A stretch of DNA of 64,000 nucleotides from Desulfosediminicola ganghwensis (GCF_005116675.2 NZ_CP050699.1:1821001-1885000); one strand, 5' to 3'; numbered from the stretch's first letter, positions 50,626 through 60,114 are shown. Program-made: numbers and translations. The notes: generated from the sequence alone by a model not told the origin.

Positions 50626-52410
50626 TCAGTACATGGTCTCGATGGTATCTTTGTACGTTTTCAAAATGGAGTTCTTTCGTAGCTTGAAAGTGGGGGTCAT
50701 CAGCTCGTTGTTGATGGTAAATTCCGGCACTATAGTCACCTTTTTGATGGTCTCAAAAGAAGCCAGTCCCTCGTTCTTCACTGCCACTTCGGCCTCGATG
50801 AGCTCCTTGATGGCGGGATGATCTATGAGGTCATCCATGCTGTTGTGGGGGATGTTGTTCTTTTCGGCGTAGTTCCTGATATTGACCTCATCAAGAGTGA
50901 CCACGGCGGTGAGGTATTTTTTTCTATCACCTATGACGCAGACCTGATTGAGATACAAAGAGGTGGTGAGGAGCCCCTCGATGCGGGCCGGGGCAATGTT
51001 CTTGCCACCGGAGGTGATGATGATATTCTTCATCCTGTCGGTTACTTTCAGCACGTTGTTCTCATCGATAACGCCGATATCCCCGGTTTTCAGCCAGCCG
51101 TCCTCGGTGAAGGTGGCCGCTGTCTCCTCTGGCATCTTGTAATACTCCTTCATCACATTTCGTCCCTTGAAGAGCACCTCGCCGTTCTCACCTATTTTAT
51201 GAGTAATTCCAGATCCTGGCGGGCCAACAACGCCAAAGTTGTAGTTTTCATGCCGGTTGACGTTGGAGAATGAGGTGTTTTCGGTCATGCCAAGTCCCTC
51301 AAGAATGAGGATGCCCGCTCCATGGAAGAATTCTGCGATCTCGGGAGTTAGCGGTGCGGCCCCGTTGATGCACCACTTCACCCTGCCGCCGAACAGCCGG
51401 TGTATCTTGGCGAAGACCAGCTTGCTCGCCAGGGCGTATTTCCCTCTGAGCAACAGTGGGACAGGACGTTTCTGCAGTTTGCAGATGGAAACCTCTGCGC
51501 CGACGGTGCAAACCCAATGGAACAGTTTCTGCGCCGCTCCACCCTTGGCCTCGATCCCGGCAAAGATTTGGGTATGGATCTTTTCAAAAACCCTCGGCAC
51601 GGCGATGAACCAGTGGGGGGAGGCGAGGGCAAAGTCGTCGATGAGCGATTCTATGCTCCGGGCAAAGGATGTGCAATTGCCCACCTTGATGGCGGCATAG
51701 CTGCAGGTTCTGGCAAAGACATGTGCCAGGGGCAGAAAGATGAACATATCCTCGCCGCGCTGGAATGTTGCGGAGTTCTGAACCGACTGGCAGGTAAAAG
51801 TTATATTGTCGTGCGTCAGTACTGCTCCTTTTGGCAGCCCGGTGGTGCCTGAGGTGTAGACGATTCCTGCCGGGTCGTCCGCCTTGACCAGCGGCAGCCT
51901 CATGGAGAGCTCATTCTCGTCCACATTCTTGCCCAGGGCAAGGAACTGATCATAGCTCAACACCCATTCATCCTGAGGAGCCTCCCCCTCGAACAGAATG
52001 ACCTTCTTGATATGGGGGATTTCCTCTCTGATCTCGATCAGCTTTTCCAGTTGTTCCAGGTTTTGGGCAAAAATCAGTGTGGCATCGGAGTGGTTGATGA
52101 TGTACTCACAATCCTTCGGCGTGTTTGACTGGTAGATGCCAACTGTGGCGAGGCCCAGACACATGTTGGCGGCATCTGTGAGTACCCATCTGTAGCAGGT
52201 GTAGCTCAGGATATTGACCTTGTCGCCCCTGGCCAGGCCCAACTGTATCAGGCTCTTTGCCACGGCCTTCACCTGTTGGTAAAACTGTTGCCAGGAGATG
52301 GTGGTTGCCCTGTCTTCCTGGTCAAACCAGCGATAGGCCCGGTCCCCGCCATAGGTGTTGACAGAATCCAGAAGCATCTCGTGAAAATTAACGTAATCTT
52401 TGAAATTCAT
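50626..52410 (-). CDS. Long-chain fatty acid--CoA ligase (AMP-dependent synthetase)
   Basis: Acyl-CoA synthetase of 594 residues. The AMP-binding motif YTSGTTGLPKGAVLTH is near residue 190, followed by FLPLAHVFAR, GLGMTENTS and the hinge/C-terminal GWLKTGDIG and DRMKNIIITSGGKNIAP. The ATG at 52410 has GGGGG 6 bp upstream and gives the usual N-terminus (MNFKDYVNFHEMLLDS); an in-frame Met at 52494 has no site. It activates fatty acids for degradation or lipid synthesis. The lipase next door could release its substrate; the acyl-CoA genes at 61-64 kb are consistent. Confidence 0.93.
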   Translation of the reverse strand: MNFKDYVNFHEMLLDSVNTYGGDRAYRWFDQEDRATTISWQQFYQQVKAVAKSLIQLGLARGDKVNILSYTCYRWVLTDAANMCLGLATVGIYQSNTPKDCEYIINHSDATLIFAQNLEQLEKLIEIREEIPHIKKVILFEGEAPQDEWVLSYDQFLALGKNVDENELSMRLPLVKADDPAGIVYTSGTTGLPKGAVLTHDNITFTCQSVQNSATFQRGEDMFIFLPLAHVFARTCSYAAIKVGNCTSFARSIESLIDDFALASPHWFIAVPRVFEKIHTQIFAGIEAKGGAAQKLFHWVCTVGAEVSICKLQKRPVPLLLRGKYALASKLVFAKIHRLFGGRVKWCINGAAPLTPEIAEFFHGAGILILEGLGMTENTSFSNVNRHENYNFGVVGPPGSGITHKIGENGEVLFKGRNVMKEYYKMPEETAATFTEDGWLKTGDIGVIDENNVLKVTDRMKNIIITSGGKNIAPARIEGLLTTSLYLNQVCVIGDRKKYLTAVVTLDEVNIRNYAEKNNIPHNSMDDLIDHPAIKELIEAEVAVKNEGLASFETIKKVTIVPEFTINNELMTPTFKLRKNSILKTYKDTIETMY

Positions 52411-52637
52411 ACATCCCCCAGGTGACAAAAGATAGTGTTTGACAATTCCGGCTGTTGTCATTTTATCGATTTCTCGGCAAGACAGATGTGACATTTACGT
52501 AAACGTAATAAATACAATGCATCGCCCGTCTTTGCACTGAAAAAAAGGTCAGGTCGTATTTTGTTCTGCATTCGGGGCCTGCCCGCAGACAGGGTTGGTT
52601 GCGGCATCAGCAGGGAATCGGAGGCCGGGTCTGCACG

Positions 52638-52890
52638 AGGTGGTATTTTTATCAATGCCGATCAGGCCCTCCGTGAGACCGCAAACATCGAAAAAAACAA
52701 TCACAACAGGTGGCTGGAGGAGTCCAGGGCCTGGTGCCAGTGCAGAGGAGCTGGCTGCGTCTCTGGAGAGAATGTGAGAGAACCGGCTATCTTCTCTTGG
52801 TGACCAGCTGCAGTGGCTGCGAGAGGCAGGTTGTACGGAAGTGACCTGCTGGTACAAGAATTACAGCGTTGTGGTATTTATGAAGTGATA
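52638..52890 (+). pseudogene. Frame-broken copy of the methyltransferase C-terminus
   Basis: About 250 bp match the end of the methyltransferase gene at 46.17-46.42 kb. The translation starts as GGIFINADQALRETANIEKN (intact gene: GGVFVNADQALGETEAIEKV), then shifts frame and resumes as LQWLREAGCTEVTCWYKNYS before the stop. The N-terminal two thirds are missing. Relic of a duplication. Confidence 0.8.
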
Positions 52891-52949
52891 GGGAATCAAT
52901 AAAGATGAGCCGATTGAATACCTGTATGTTCACGTTAATCCGCGCATAA

Positions 52950-53969
52950 TTACGGCACCAGCTTGCGTACCACCGGTATTCGTGCAAGCAAAGCAGTACA
53001 GGCCCAGGCCAGCAGCAGGATTACGAAGGTAAGCATCGGAATTGCGAAGGCAGGGTGGCCGAAGGTAAACGGTGCTGTTTCAAGCCGGCTTCGGATCGGG
53101 ATCAAAAGAATAGGGTGCAGCAGGTAGATCCCGAGACTGTATTTTGACAAAGAGATGATGAGAGCTTTCAGTCTGCCGTGAATTTTCCCGCCGTAGTGTT
53201 GGGCCAGCACAAAAAGCATAGCTGCGATCAGCACCGTATTGAGCGTTTTGTATCCCATATATTTTGAGCTGTATGCACCTTTTGCTTCAGCAGCCCACCA
53301 GCTGCCGACAAGGTTTACGCAAACGGCTGCAACTCCAAGCCCGACCCACATCCAGAGCTGTTTTCTGTCTTTTTGCTGGAAGAGATACCAGCCCAGTACC
53401 AGATACCCGGAATAAAGAATGGTGGCCTGCCTCAGCGGCGTCGGGATCTTCAGCAGATGTGCCAGGGTGAGTGTCAACCAGGCAGCGATGAGGATGAGGA
53501 GCTGTCGCTCATTTAATTTTGCTATCACCGGTGTCAATAACAACACCACCAGGTAGAGCGGGATAAAGTCATAGAAGAACCACAAATGATACCATACCGG
53601 TTCAGTGGGTGATTCGATGAGTGCGGTACGGGCAGCCTCCGGGCCTGCCTGAATGCCGGTTATACCAATGTAGATGAGGCTCCAGGCTACAAAGGGCACA
53701 ACAACTTTAAGCAGTCGTTTGCTGAAAAACCGGGAGAGGTTGAGCGGCTGGTCTGGCCGAATTAACAGGGCACCGGTAATCATTATAAAGATCGGTACAG
53801 CCCAGCGGCTGAGGCTGTTGATGGCCACGGCCGAGTACCAGGCATCGAAAGGAATCTGTTGATACATCTCCCTGAATGGACCAAGTACATGGATCGCTAT
53901 AACAGCTGTGGCGGCGATGGCCCGCAGCAGGTGGATGTAGAAGATGTCAGGCTTGCTCTTTGTACTCAT
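52950..53969 (-). CDS. Acyltransferase 3 family membrane protein
   Basis: Integral membrane acyltransferase of 339 residues with about ten helices. It starts with FYIHLLRAIAATAVIAIHVL, in which the His of the family (R-x10-H) is visible, and continues with WAVPIFIMITGALLIRP. Members acetylate or succinylate surface polysaccharides or lipids; no sugar genes lie nearby to tell which. Its ATG overlaps the stop of the MerR regulator gene by 4 bp, so the two are translationally coupled. Confidence 0.88.
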   Translation of the reverse strand: MSTKSKPDIFYIHLLRAIAATAVIAIHVLGPFREMYQQIPFDAWYSAVAINSLSRWAVPIFIMITGALLIRPDQPLNLSRFFSKRLLKVVVPFVAWSLIYIGITGIQAGPEAARTALIESPTEPVWYHLWFFYDFIPLYLVVLLLTPVIAKLNERQLLILIAAWLTLTLAHLLKIPTPLRQATILYSGYLVLGWYLFQQKDRKQLWMWVGLGVAAVCVNLVGSWWAAEAKGAYSSKYMGYKTLNTVLIAAMLFVLAQHYGGKIHGRLKALIISLSKYSLGIYLLHPILLIPIRSRLETAPFTFGHPAFAIPMLTFVILLLAWACTALLARIPVVRKLVP

Positions 53970-54781
53970 TGTTTTTTCACCGCTATCTGAAGCTCGACCA
54001 GATAATCATCTGATTCCCGTACGGCCATGGCATCGAGATACCATTTTTCCAGTGGTTCACCGGCCACCACATACTCCGAACGCTCAATGTGGTTAAGAAG
54101 TTTCCGCCAGGAGTCGCCTATGGAAGGGTATGGTCCCTGATGATTGTAACAGGCGTACCAGCCCTTAGGTATGATTTCGCTGTTTTGGTGTTTATCTGCC
54201 CAGGTTTCGGGGAGCGGCAGAGAGACTCTCTCATAGGTAATGATGTTATCGTTGAGCCCGGTGGGAAAACCATACAGAAAAAAGTAGGAGTTTTCCTCGT
54301 CTGTGTTTTCCTCACCAAGAAGATGGCGTACTGAAATTTCCAACTGATAGTCGTCGTATGGTGCAGCAACCGCTTCAGTCAGGATGTATCGCTTTTCAAG
54401 CTGCTTTATAGACATCTCAAGCGGAAGAACTTCCATACGCTTTTGCAGGCTGGTGATGGTTGCGCTGATCCTGGTTTTATTCTTCTGCAGTTGATTGATT
54501 TTTTCCTCCATCATTTTCAGCTGTTGCTGCAGAAGTGAGATGCGATCCTCTGTCTTGGCTTTATCTAGAAATTCACGGATTTCCTTGAGCGGCATGCCAA
54601 ATTGTTTGAGGATCAGAATAACTTCCAGAATTTGTGTTTGTTCGAGCGCGTAATAACGGTAACCGGTTTCTTCGTCTGTGCTTTCGGGGCGGAAAAGTCC
54701 GATCTTGTCGTAGTAGATCAGGGTCTGTTTGTTTATATTATGCAACCTGGCCATTTCCCCGGCCATGATACGAATTTTCAT
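53966..54781 (-). CDS. MerR family regulator with effector-binding domain (BmrR-like)
   Basis: Regulator of 271 residues: MerR winged helix at the N-terminus (MAGEMARLHNINKQTLIYYD, GLFRPESTDEETGYRYYAL), a dimerisation coiled coil (about residues 78-120), and a C-terminal GyrI-like effector domain (GWYACYNHQGPYPSIGDSWR). This build binds hydrophobic or cationic drugs in BmrR. It is divergent from a MATE efflux pump, with a typical MerR operator between them, so it probably activates the pump on drug binding. It is coupled to an acyltransferase gene downstream. Confidence 0.9.
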   Translation of the reverse strand: MKIRIMAGEMARLHNINKQTLIYYDKIGLFRPESTDEETGYRYYALEQTQILEVILILKQFGMPLKEIREFLDKAKTEDRISLLQQQLKMMEEKINQLQKNKTRISATITSLQKRMEVLPLEMSIKQLEKRYILTEAVAAPYDDYQLEISVRHLLGEENTDEENSYFFLYGFPTGLNDNIITYERVSLPLPETWADKHQNSEIIPKGWYACYNHQGPYPSIGDSWRKLLNHIERSEYVVAGEPLEKWYLDAMAVRESDDYLVELQIAVKKQ

Positions 54782-54799
54782 TTTTCACTCCGTTTTTGC

Positions 54800-54830
54800 T
54801 TGACCATATAGCTGCTATATACCCTAGGGT
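54800..54830 (+). promoter_or_regulatory. MerR-type promoter/operator of the MATE gene
   Basis: A -35 TTGACC (54800-54805) and a -10-like TAGGGT (54825-54830) are 19 bp apart, and the spacer begins with the palindrome ATATAGCTGCTATAT (54806-54820). A 19-bp spacer with an inverted repeat between -35 and -10 is the hallmark of MerR-activated promoters. Confidence 0.6.
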
Positions 54831-54873
54831 CTTCTCCCGTAATAGCAAAATTTACGGCGCAGGAGGCCGGAGA

Positions 54874-56253
54874 ATGGAAAACGTATTTAATAGAAAGTGG
54901 TCGGTAAGTGATTTTGCCAGGTTTGTCACCCCATCAATCCTCAGTATTGTCTCGATTTCACTCTACTATGTAGTTGATTCGATATTTATATCCAGGTTCG
55001 CAGGCCATCTGGCCTTGGCGGCGGTCAATATTATTATGCCATTTTTCGGGCTGATGCTCGGGGTAGGGCTCATGGTGGCGGCGGGTGCCAGTGCGTTGAT
55101 CGGCATAGAACTTGGCGAAGGGAAAAATACGCAGGCGCAGCAGCATTTTACGCTGGTCTTCTTTACGCTGGTAGTTCTCATGCTGTTTATTCTGGCGTTC
55201 TGGCAGATATTTGGCATTGAAAAAGTTCCTGGTTTGCTGGGGGCGTCCGAGCTGTTGATCCCTTACTGCATCAGCTATCTTAATGTGCTCATTATCGGTC
55301 TTGCGATGATAGGCATGCAGCTGTTTTTTGAATTTTTCATACGTCTGGATGGTAAACCTCTATGGGCGCTGTATCTTGCCCTGCTTGGCGGATCGGTCAA
55401 TTTGCTGCTCGATTACCTGCTCATTGCCAAACTTGATATGGGGATCATGGGCGCGGGCATTGCGACCACAGCAGGCATCTTTGCCGCGGTAACTGTTGGT
55501 TTCTACTATTTTCAGGTAAAGGCGGAGCATCTGAAATTCAGGAAACCCAAACTGGATTGGAAGTTTTTAGGTCGCAGCATGACCAACGGCTCTTCAGAGA
55601 TGGTGACAGAGTTGTCGGCAGGGGCCAAAGCACTTGCTTTCAATATCGTGTTGCTCAGTTATGTGGGGGAGACCGGAGTGGCTGCGGTGTCGATTCTGCT
55701 CTACAGCTACTGGCTCCTCTCTTCTTTCCAGATCGGCCTTAGTATGGGTGTGGCTCCCGTGATCAGTTACTGTTTTGGTGCGCGTGACTTCGCCCGGATT
55801 CGTCGAATAGGCTTTTTGACCATCACCACGGCAGGGATTGCCGCATTAAGTTTTTTCAGCCTGGTTTGGTTTGCCGGGCATCATCTCATAGATATTTATG
55901 CCAAAGGGCAGGACGAGGTGGTGACGCTCGCCAATACGGGCCTGCAGATTTTTAAGTGGGGATTGCTTCTAAACTGTATCTCTATCCTGGCTTCTGCATT
56001 TTTTACAGCGGTAGGTAATGGCAAGATTTCGGCAATGATCTCGTTTCTCAACTCGTTCGTGCTGTCGATAACGTTCATCGTGTTTCTGCCGGAAATTTTC
56101 GGGGTCTCAGGTATATGGATGGCGGTACCATTGGCTGAATTAGGTGCATCGGCTGTGGCGATTGCTCTGATGTACAAATATCGCCGGCGCTATTTGTATG
56201 TTGAAGACAGCAGGAATGCTTCTTTGGGTAAAACATTGCTAACTGCGCGGTAG
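54874..56253 (+). CDS. MATE family multidrug efflux transporter
   Basis: Inner-membrane exporter of 459 residues with 12 expected helices, driven by Na+ or H+. The N-terminal FVTPSILSIVSISLYYVVDS and ALAAVNIIMPFFGLMLGVGL, and the second-half GGSVNLLLDYLLIAKLDMGI, fit the MATE fold. The ATG at 54874 has GGAGGCCGG upstream and gives the standard start; an in-frame frame to 54796 is not supported. It is under a MerR-type operator, so the pump is probably drug-inducible. Confidence 0.92.
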   Translation: MENVFNRKWSVSDFARFVTPSILSIVSISLYYVVDSIFISRFAGHLALAAVNIIMPFFGLMLGVGLMVAAGASALIGIELGEGKNTQAQQHFTLVFFTLVVLMLFILAFWQIFGIEKVPGLLGASELLIPYCISYLNVLIIGLAMIGMQLFFEFFIRLDGKPLWALYLALLGGSVNLLLDYLLIAKLDMGIMGAGIATTAGIFAAVTVGFYYFQVKAEHLKFRKPKLDWKFLGRSMTNGSSEMVTELSAGAKALAFNIVLLSYVGETGVAAVSILLYSYWLLSSFQIGLSMGVAPVISYCFGARDFARIRRIGFLTITTAGIAALSFFSLVWFAGHHLIDIYAKGQDEVVTLANTGLQIFKWGLLLNCISILASAFFTAVGNGKISAMISFLNSFVLSITFIVFLPEIFGVSGIWMAVPLAELGASAVAIALMYKYRRRYLYVEDSRNASLGKTLLTAR

Positions 56254-56339
56254 TGTGTCGGCGAAATTGTTTTTTTCACCCCATCGTCATCAAACTCAAA
56301 AAAAGTTTCCTGTAAGGTTGGCCGGCTGAATCAAGTAAA

Positions 56340-56359
56340 CAGGGGGGAGTTCCCCCCTG
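56340..56359. terminator. Palindromic hairpin between convergent genes
   Basis: CAGGGGGGA-GT-TCCCCCCTG, a perfect 9-bp stem with a 2-nt loop, between the MATE gene and the convergent decarboxylase-like gene. No T-tract. Confidence 0.5.
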
Positions 56360-56432
56360 AAAAGACGCATTGTATGCACGATCAGCTGTAACAGTACGCC
56401 ACTCCCCAAAAAAGATCTGTCTCTATTTCAAT

Positions 56433-57857
56433 TCAGTCCAGAGACCAGGGGGATTTGGGTGCTGTTCCGATATTGATTACCCCGATCTGGTTGCCCATCC
56501 TGGTTTGTACGGCTGGAGAAATCATTCCCTGTGAAAAAAGAAGGATATTGAGAGAGCCACCGAAATAGAAGTTGCCGAATTTCGTTTTGCCTTTTTGCAC
56601 CGTTCCGCCCACTTTGAAACAGTTCACATGGTCGGTTTGTTCGCTGTCGCAGGTATTGAGAACCACTGATCCGACGGAGTTCAGCCCGACCGGGATCGAG
56701 GCCACATAGCCGGTGAGTTTCTCCGGTGTCTGATTCGGGAGATTGTCATATTCCACCCTGATAATGATAACCCCGCGCTGGAATGCCTGAAACTGACTGT
56801 AATCCGTGCCTGGACGTCCCACATTGCCGTCAAGGGGCACCCAATTGGGAAAATCAGGATAGCCGAAAGTTCCGGGTGTCCCAGGAGTGCCTGTTTCGAC
56901 CACTTCCGCATGGAGGACAGTTCCGTCCACCGGCGAATGGAAATGATGGTAGGTATTCGGCATCAAGACGCAGGTGAGACCGCTTCCGTCAACGAATTCA
57001 GCCTTGATGTCGTCAGGAACCGTCCCGAGCAGATCATTTACTGAAATCGGAATGTTCTTGACGTCAAGCACCGTATCAAGTTGGAGCGGATTTTCAATGT
57101 AGCGGCGGTCGTAAACACCCGGAGACTGTTCAATCTGCTGCACTAAAGGGTTCATGATGCAGTCAGTGGGGGAGACGATCACATAGTCACGATCCGGCAT
57201 TGTGACTGGTCGGCTGGGATAGGAGCCGTCCTCGTTACTCTTGAGATTTCTGGCAAAGAAATCGTTCCAGCTTGTGTAGTCTTCTGCCTGAGTTTTTTTG
57301 TAGTCATTGATCTCAATGCGCGGATCAGCTACCCACTCCGAGACAAGCTTTGCAGAATTCTCGTGGTTCATATACCCGAGGTACTCTTCATTCCAGCTGG
57401 AGAGGAATGCGGTGCATGTCTCTAATGGGGTACCGGGTTGCAAAGGATTTCTTCCCTGAACAAAGTCCCGTCCTGCAGGATTCTTGTAGTATACCCAGGC
57501 AAAATACAAAATCGGGTCGAGGGCATTGTCGGAATTTCCGGTGATTTCGGGAAGGGCAGTACACCAGTTCCTGAACATCTCGATCATCATCTGGTACATT
57601 CCCTTACCGCTGCCGGCAGCCTTCCAGGGATTTTCTGTGGAACCGTTGTACGAATAACCCGCCGGGAGGTCTGTCAGACCGCCATAGACCGTATCGAAAG
57701 CCTCTCTGGTTGCCTGGTCTGAATAATATCGCGTTTGCAGGTAGAGCAGTGATGCCGCGCAGGGGGACTCTTCCGCCATGAGCTGACCAGAAAAGCAGAG
57801 CGAAAGGGTGAATGCCCAGCTGATTATGACTTGAAACGCTCCTTTTTTGATATTCAT
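56433..57857 (-). CDS. Exported phosphatidylserine decarboxylase-like protein
   Basis: A 474-residue protein with a signal peptide (VIISWAFTLSLCFSGQLMA). The PSD-type core is in the C-terminal two thirds: WNDFFARNLK, DYVIVSPTDC, MPNTYHHFHSPVDGTVL and FGNFYFGGSLNILLF. In PSD enzymes the Ser of the terminal G-[GS]-S motif becomes the pyruvoyl cofactor after self-cleavage; here the motif is GGS. PSD of bacterial membranes has no cleaved signal, so this belongs to the wider family that includes fungal tryptophan decarboxylase PsiD. Substrate unknown: an amino acid or lipid in the periplasm. An AAGGAG site lies 11 bp before the ATG. Confidence 0.82.
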   Translation of the reverse strand: MNIKKGAFQVIISWAFTLSLCFSGQLMAEESPCAASLLYLQTRYYSDQATREAFDTVYGGLTDLPAGYSYNGSTENPWKAAGSGKGMYQMMIEMFRNWCTALPEITGNSDNALDPILYFAWVYYKNPAGRDFVQGRNPLQPGTPLETCTAFLSSWNEEYLGYMNHENSAKLVSEWVADPRIEINDYKKTQAEDYTSWNDFFARNLKSNEDGSYPSRPVTMPDRDYVIVSPTDCIMNPLVQQIEQSPGVYDRRYIENPLQLDTVLDVKNIPISVNDLLGTVPDDIKAEFVDGSGLTCVLMPNTYHHFHSPVDGTVLHAEVVETGTPGTPGTFGYPDFPNWVPLDGNVGRPGTDYSQFQAFQRGVIIIRVEYDNLPNQTPEKLTGYVASIPVGLNSVGSVVLNTCDSEQTDHVNCFKVGGTVQKGKTKFGNFYFGGSLNILLFSQGMISPAVQTRMGNQIGVINIGTAPKSPWSLD

Positions 57858-58238
57858 GACGGCTTGCTCTCCTTTTTGATAGCATTGGGACCCAAATTAG
57901 GCCAAAACGAATCGACGCAACTGTCGAATATCACGATCGGTCAGTTGGAGATACTGAAGCATAGAAAGGAATGCCCCCGTAATAGAGGGTTCTTCACTGA
58001 TTGTGCTTCCAGAATCATGGCAAAGTCAATAGCCGCCACATGTTCTGACATTGATGCCGATAACACGATATGAATTGACAATTGCCGTGGTTTTGCCCAT
58101 GTTCGCTCTCGGTATAGAACATGCCAGAGTATCCAGTCGGTTAATTGGGGGCAGTGCGGGGGCTCTCCCTTCATTCTGTATAATCTCTATCTTTTAGAGT
58201 TATACGGTACTTTTTTCGATCTTGTTCCGAGTGTATCC
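57858..58238. other. Divergent spacer, 381 bp
   Basis: Upstream of both the PSD-like and the DMT transporter genes. An inverted repeat with one bulge (GTATAATCTC / GAGTTATAC, 58178-58205) contains a TATAAT and lies just upstream of the transporter gene: promoter or operator candidate. No gene seen. Confidence 0.3.
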
Positions 58239-59150
58239 ATGCCATTTTTTGGAGAGACGATTGCCATCGTCACCGTACTTTGCTGGACTATCAGCGTGCA
58301 ATGCTTCGGCATCGCCTCAAAAGAGGTGGGAGCCACAGCGGTCAATATCGTTCGCATTACAGTTGCGTTGCTGATCTTCTCGGTCTTTTTGACCATTCGT
58401 GACGGTTCTCCGATCCCTACCCACTTTCCACCCGAAGCGTGGAACTATCTTTTACTTTCCGGAGTGGTCGGTTTTTTCATAGGCGACTACTGCCTGTTTA
58501 AGGCCCTGGCCATGATGGGCCCCCGAATTGCCATGCTGCTGCAAAGCCTCAGTGCCCCGGCCGCAGCGATTATCGGCTGGATGTTTTTGAGCGAGAATTA
58601 CAATCTGCAGCAGTGGGCAGGTATTCTGGTGACGCTTGCCGGTGTAGCCATTGTCATATTAGAGCGGCAGCCTGCCCAGAGTCCGGCTACTGTGAAAGGC
58701 AACCAGGTAACGGCCAAGGCCCTGATGTTCAGCCTTGGCGGGTTGCTGGGGCAGGCGGGTGGATTTGTGCTCAGCAAGGCGGGGATGCAGACAGCGGACG
58801 GTTATCTCGATGCCTTTTCTGCAACCCAGATCCGGGCGATTGCGGCCTTCTTCTGCTTTATCCTGTTATTTACCATAAGAGGCAAATGGCGTGGCTTCGG
58901 TTCAGTACTGAAAAACAGGCGGGTGATGGCGATTATTGTCGGCGGTACCTTTGTCGGCCCGTTTCTGGGAGTGTCATTGTCACTGTTAACGTTGCATTAC
59001 CTGTCAACCGGTGTGGCGTCGACCCTGTTGTCACTGGTGCCGGTTACCATTATTCCTTTCGCAATTTTCCTGCATAAAGAAAAGGTTTCGTTCAGAGCTA
59101 TCGGGGGCGCTATGGTAGCAGTGGCCGGTGTTGGCCTGTTGATGTGGTGA
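58239..59150 (+). CDS. DMT/EamA family transporter
   Basis: Inner-membrane protein of 303 residues with ten expected helices in two EamA repeats. The first repeat reads ETIAIVTVLCWTISVQCFGI and SAPAAAIIGWMFLSENYNLQ; the second reads RVMAIIVGGTFVGPFLGVSL and SLVPVTIIPFAIFLHKEKVS. The Glu/Lys after each (SENYN, KEKVS) is the usual end of helix 4 in each half. Substrate may be an amino acid, nucleotide or drug. Stands alone. It is not related to the transporter relic at 5.1 kb closely enough to call it the parent. Confidence 0.9.
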   Translation: MPFFGETIAIVTVLCWTISVQCFGIASKEVGATAVNIVRITVALLIFSVFLTIRDGSPIPTHFPPEAWNYLLLSGVVGFFIGDYCLFKALAMMGPRIAMLLQSLSAPAAAIIGWMFLSENYNLQQWAGILVTLAGVAIVILERQPAQSPATVKGNQVTAKALMFSLGGLLGQAGGFVLSKAGMQTADGYLDAFSATQIRAIAAFFCFILLFTIRGKWRGFGSVLKNRRVMAIIVGGTFVGPFLGVSLSLLTLHYLSTGVASTLLSLVPVTIIPFAIFLHKEKVSFRAIGGAMVAVAGVGLLMW

Positions 59151-59170
59151 GTGCATTGAGTGATGGTTTA

Positions 59171-59200
59171 CGCAAGGGCATGGAATGTGCTGCCCTTGCG
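59171..59200. terminator. Perfect 10-bp hairpin between convergent genes
   Basis: CGCAAGGGCA and TGCCCTTGCG with a 10-nt loop, between the DMT transporter and the convergent hydrolase gene. Confidence 0.55.
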
Positions 59201-59272
59201 GTTATCGTTGAAGCATTTGGTACATGTTTTCGATTGGCATGAAGCCATGGGAGTTGGACGCCGGGCTACACC

Positions 59273-60061
59273 TTACTGAGAGTGCAGAAAATGCACCCAT
59301 ATTGGATTTACCAGATCAGCCCTGGCCAGCGGGGCCATATGCCCTCCTTCCACCCAGTGAAAGCTCGTCTGGGGTAGGGTGGAAAACAGGTCCTGGGCAA
59401 TCTTTTGAGTGGCGGTTCTGCTGGATTTCCCTGCGATAATACACAAAGGGAGGGCAATGGAACTGTAGTCCTTCAACCCCAGCGGCTCGTTCATTATGGC
59501 CTGAAAGTCGAGGCTCACCTTTTCGATGACACTGTCGAACGCGGCTTGCCTGTCCCCGTTCAGCTTGGCATAGGTGCCGTTGCCGCTCCAGAAGTCAACG
59601 AAATGCTCCGTGGCAGCTGAAAGATTTCCGTTTTTAAGTTCCCTGTCAACACATTCAGCAATGTCCCTGACCGGCCCATAGGATGGGTGGCTCGAATCCA
59701 GAAGGTGGAAAGCCACAGGCTCGTATACTGAGAGGCTTAGCAACCGCTCCTGCTCCGCGTAGGCGAATCGCAAAGCGGTTGCACCGCCATAGGAATGACC
59801 GATAAGGTGAAACTGTTGTTCCCCGATGAGTGAAGAGACAATGTGTGAAAAACGGTTGGCTTCATCTACAAGCGAGAAGGAGGCGGGGTTTGGTGGGTAT
59901 TCACTAGCCCCATATCCATACAGGTCAATGGCGATAACCTGAAAATCAGCTTTGAGAAGATTGAAAAGCTTGAGCCACTGTTCCTTGCTGCTCATGGAAC
60001 TGTGCAGCAAAACAACTGGTTTCCCTTGCCCGGCAATTATCGTTTTCAATTCTGGCCTCAA
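59273..60061 (-). CDS. Alpha/beta hydrolase
   Basis: Soluble 262-residue hydrolase. Nucleophile elbow GHSYGG, the oxyanion loop VVLLHSSMSSKEQW near the start, IDLYGYGASEYP, and the catalytic His in VEGGHMAPLARA near the end. The acid is not obvious because the usual Asp position is in AGKSSRTAT; the Ser-rich stretch there may mean a displaced acid. The start is TTG at 60061, with no better in-frame codon. No partner suggests a substrate. It precedes no operon; the QueG-like gene upstream ends 54 bp before its start. Confidence 0.85.
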   Translation of the reverse strand: MRPELKTIIAGQGKPVVLLHSSMSSKEQWLKLFNLLKADFQVIAIDLYGYGASEYPPNPASFSLVDEANRFSHIVSSLIGEQQFHLIGHSYGGATALRFAYAEQERLLSLSVYEPVAFHLLDSSHPSYGPVRDIAECVDRELKNGNLSAATEHFVDFWSGNGTYAKLNGDRQAAFDSVIEKVSLDFQAIMNEPLGLKDYSSIALPLCIIAGKSSRTATQKIAQDLFSTLPQTSFHWVEGGHMAPLARADLVNPIWVHFLHSQ

Positions 60062-60114
60062 CAGTGTGTAGAGTAATACAACATGATTACCTGCCCGGTA
60101 TCAGATTCTCTTTA

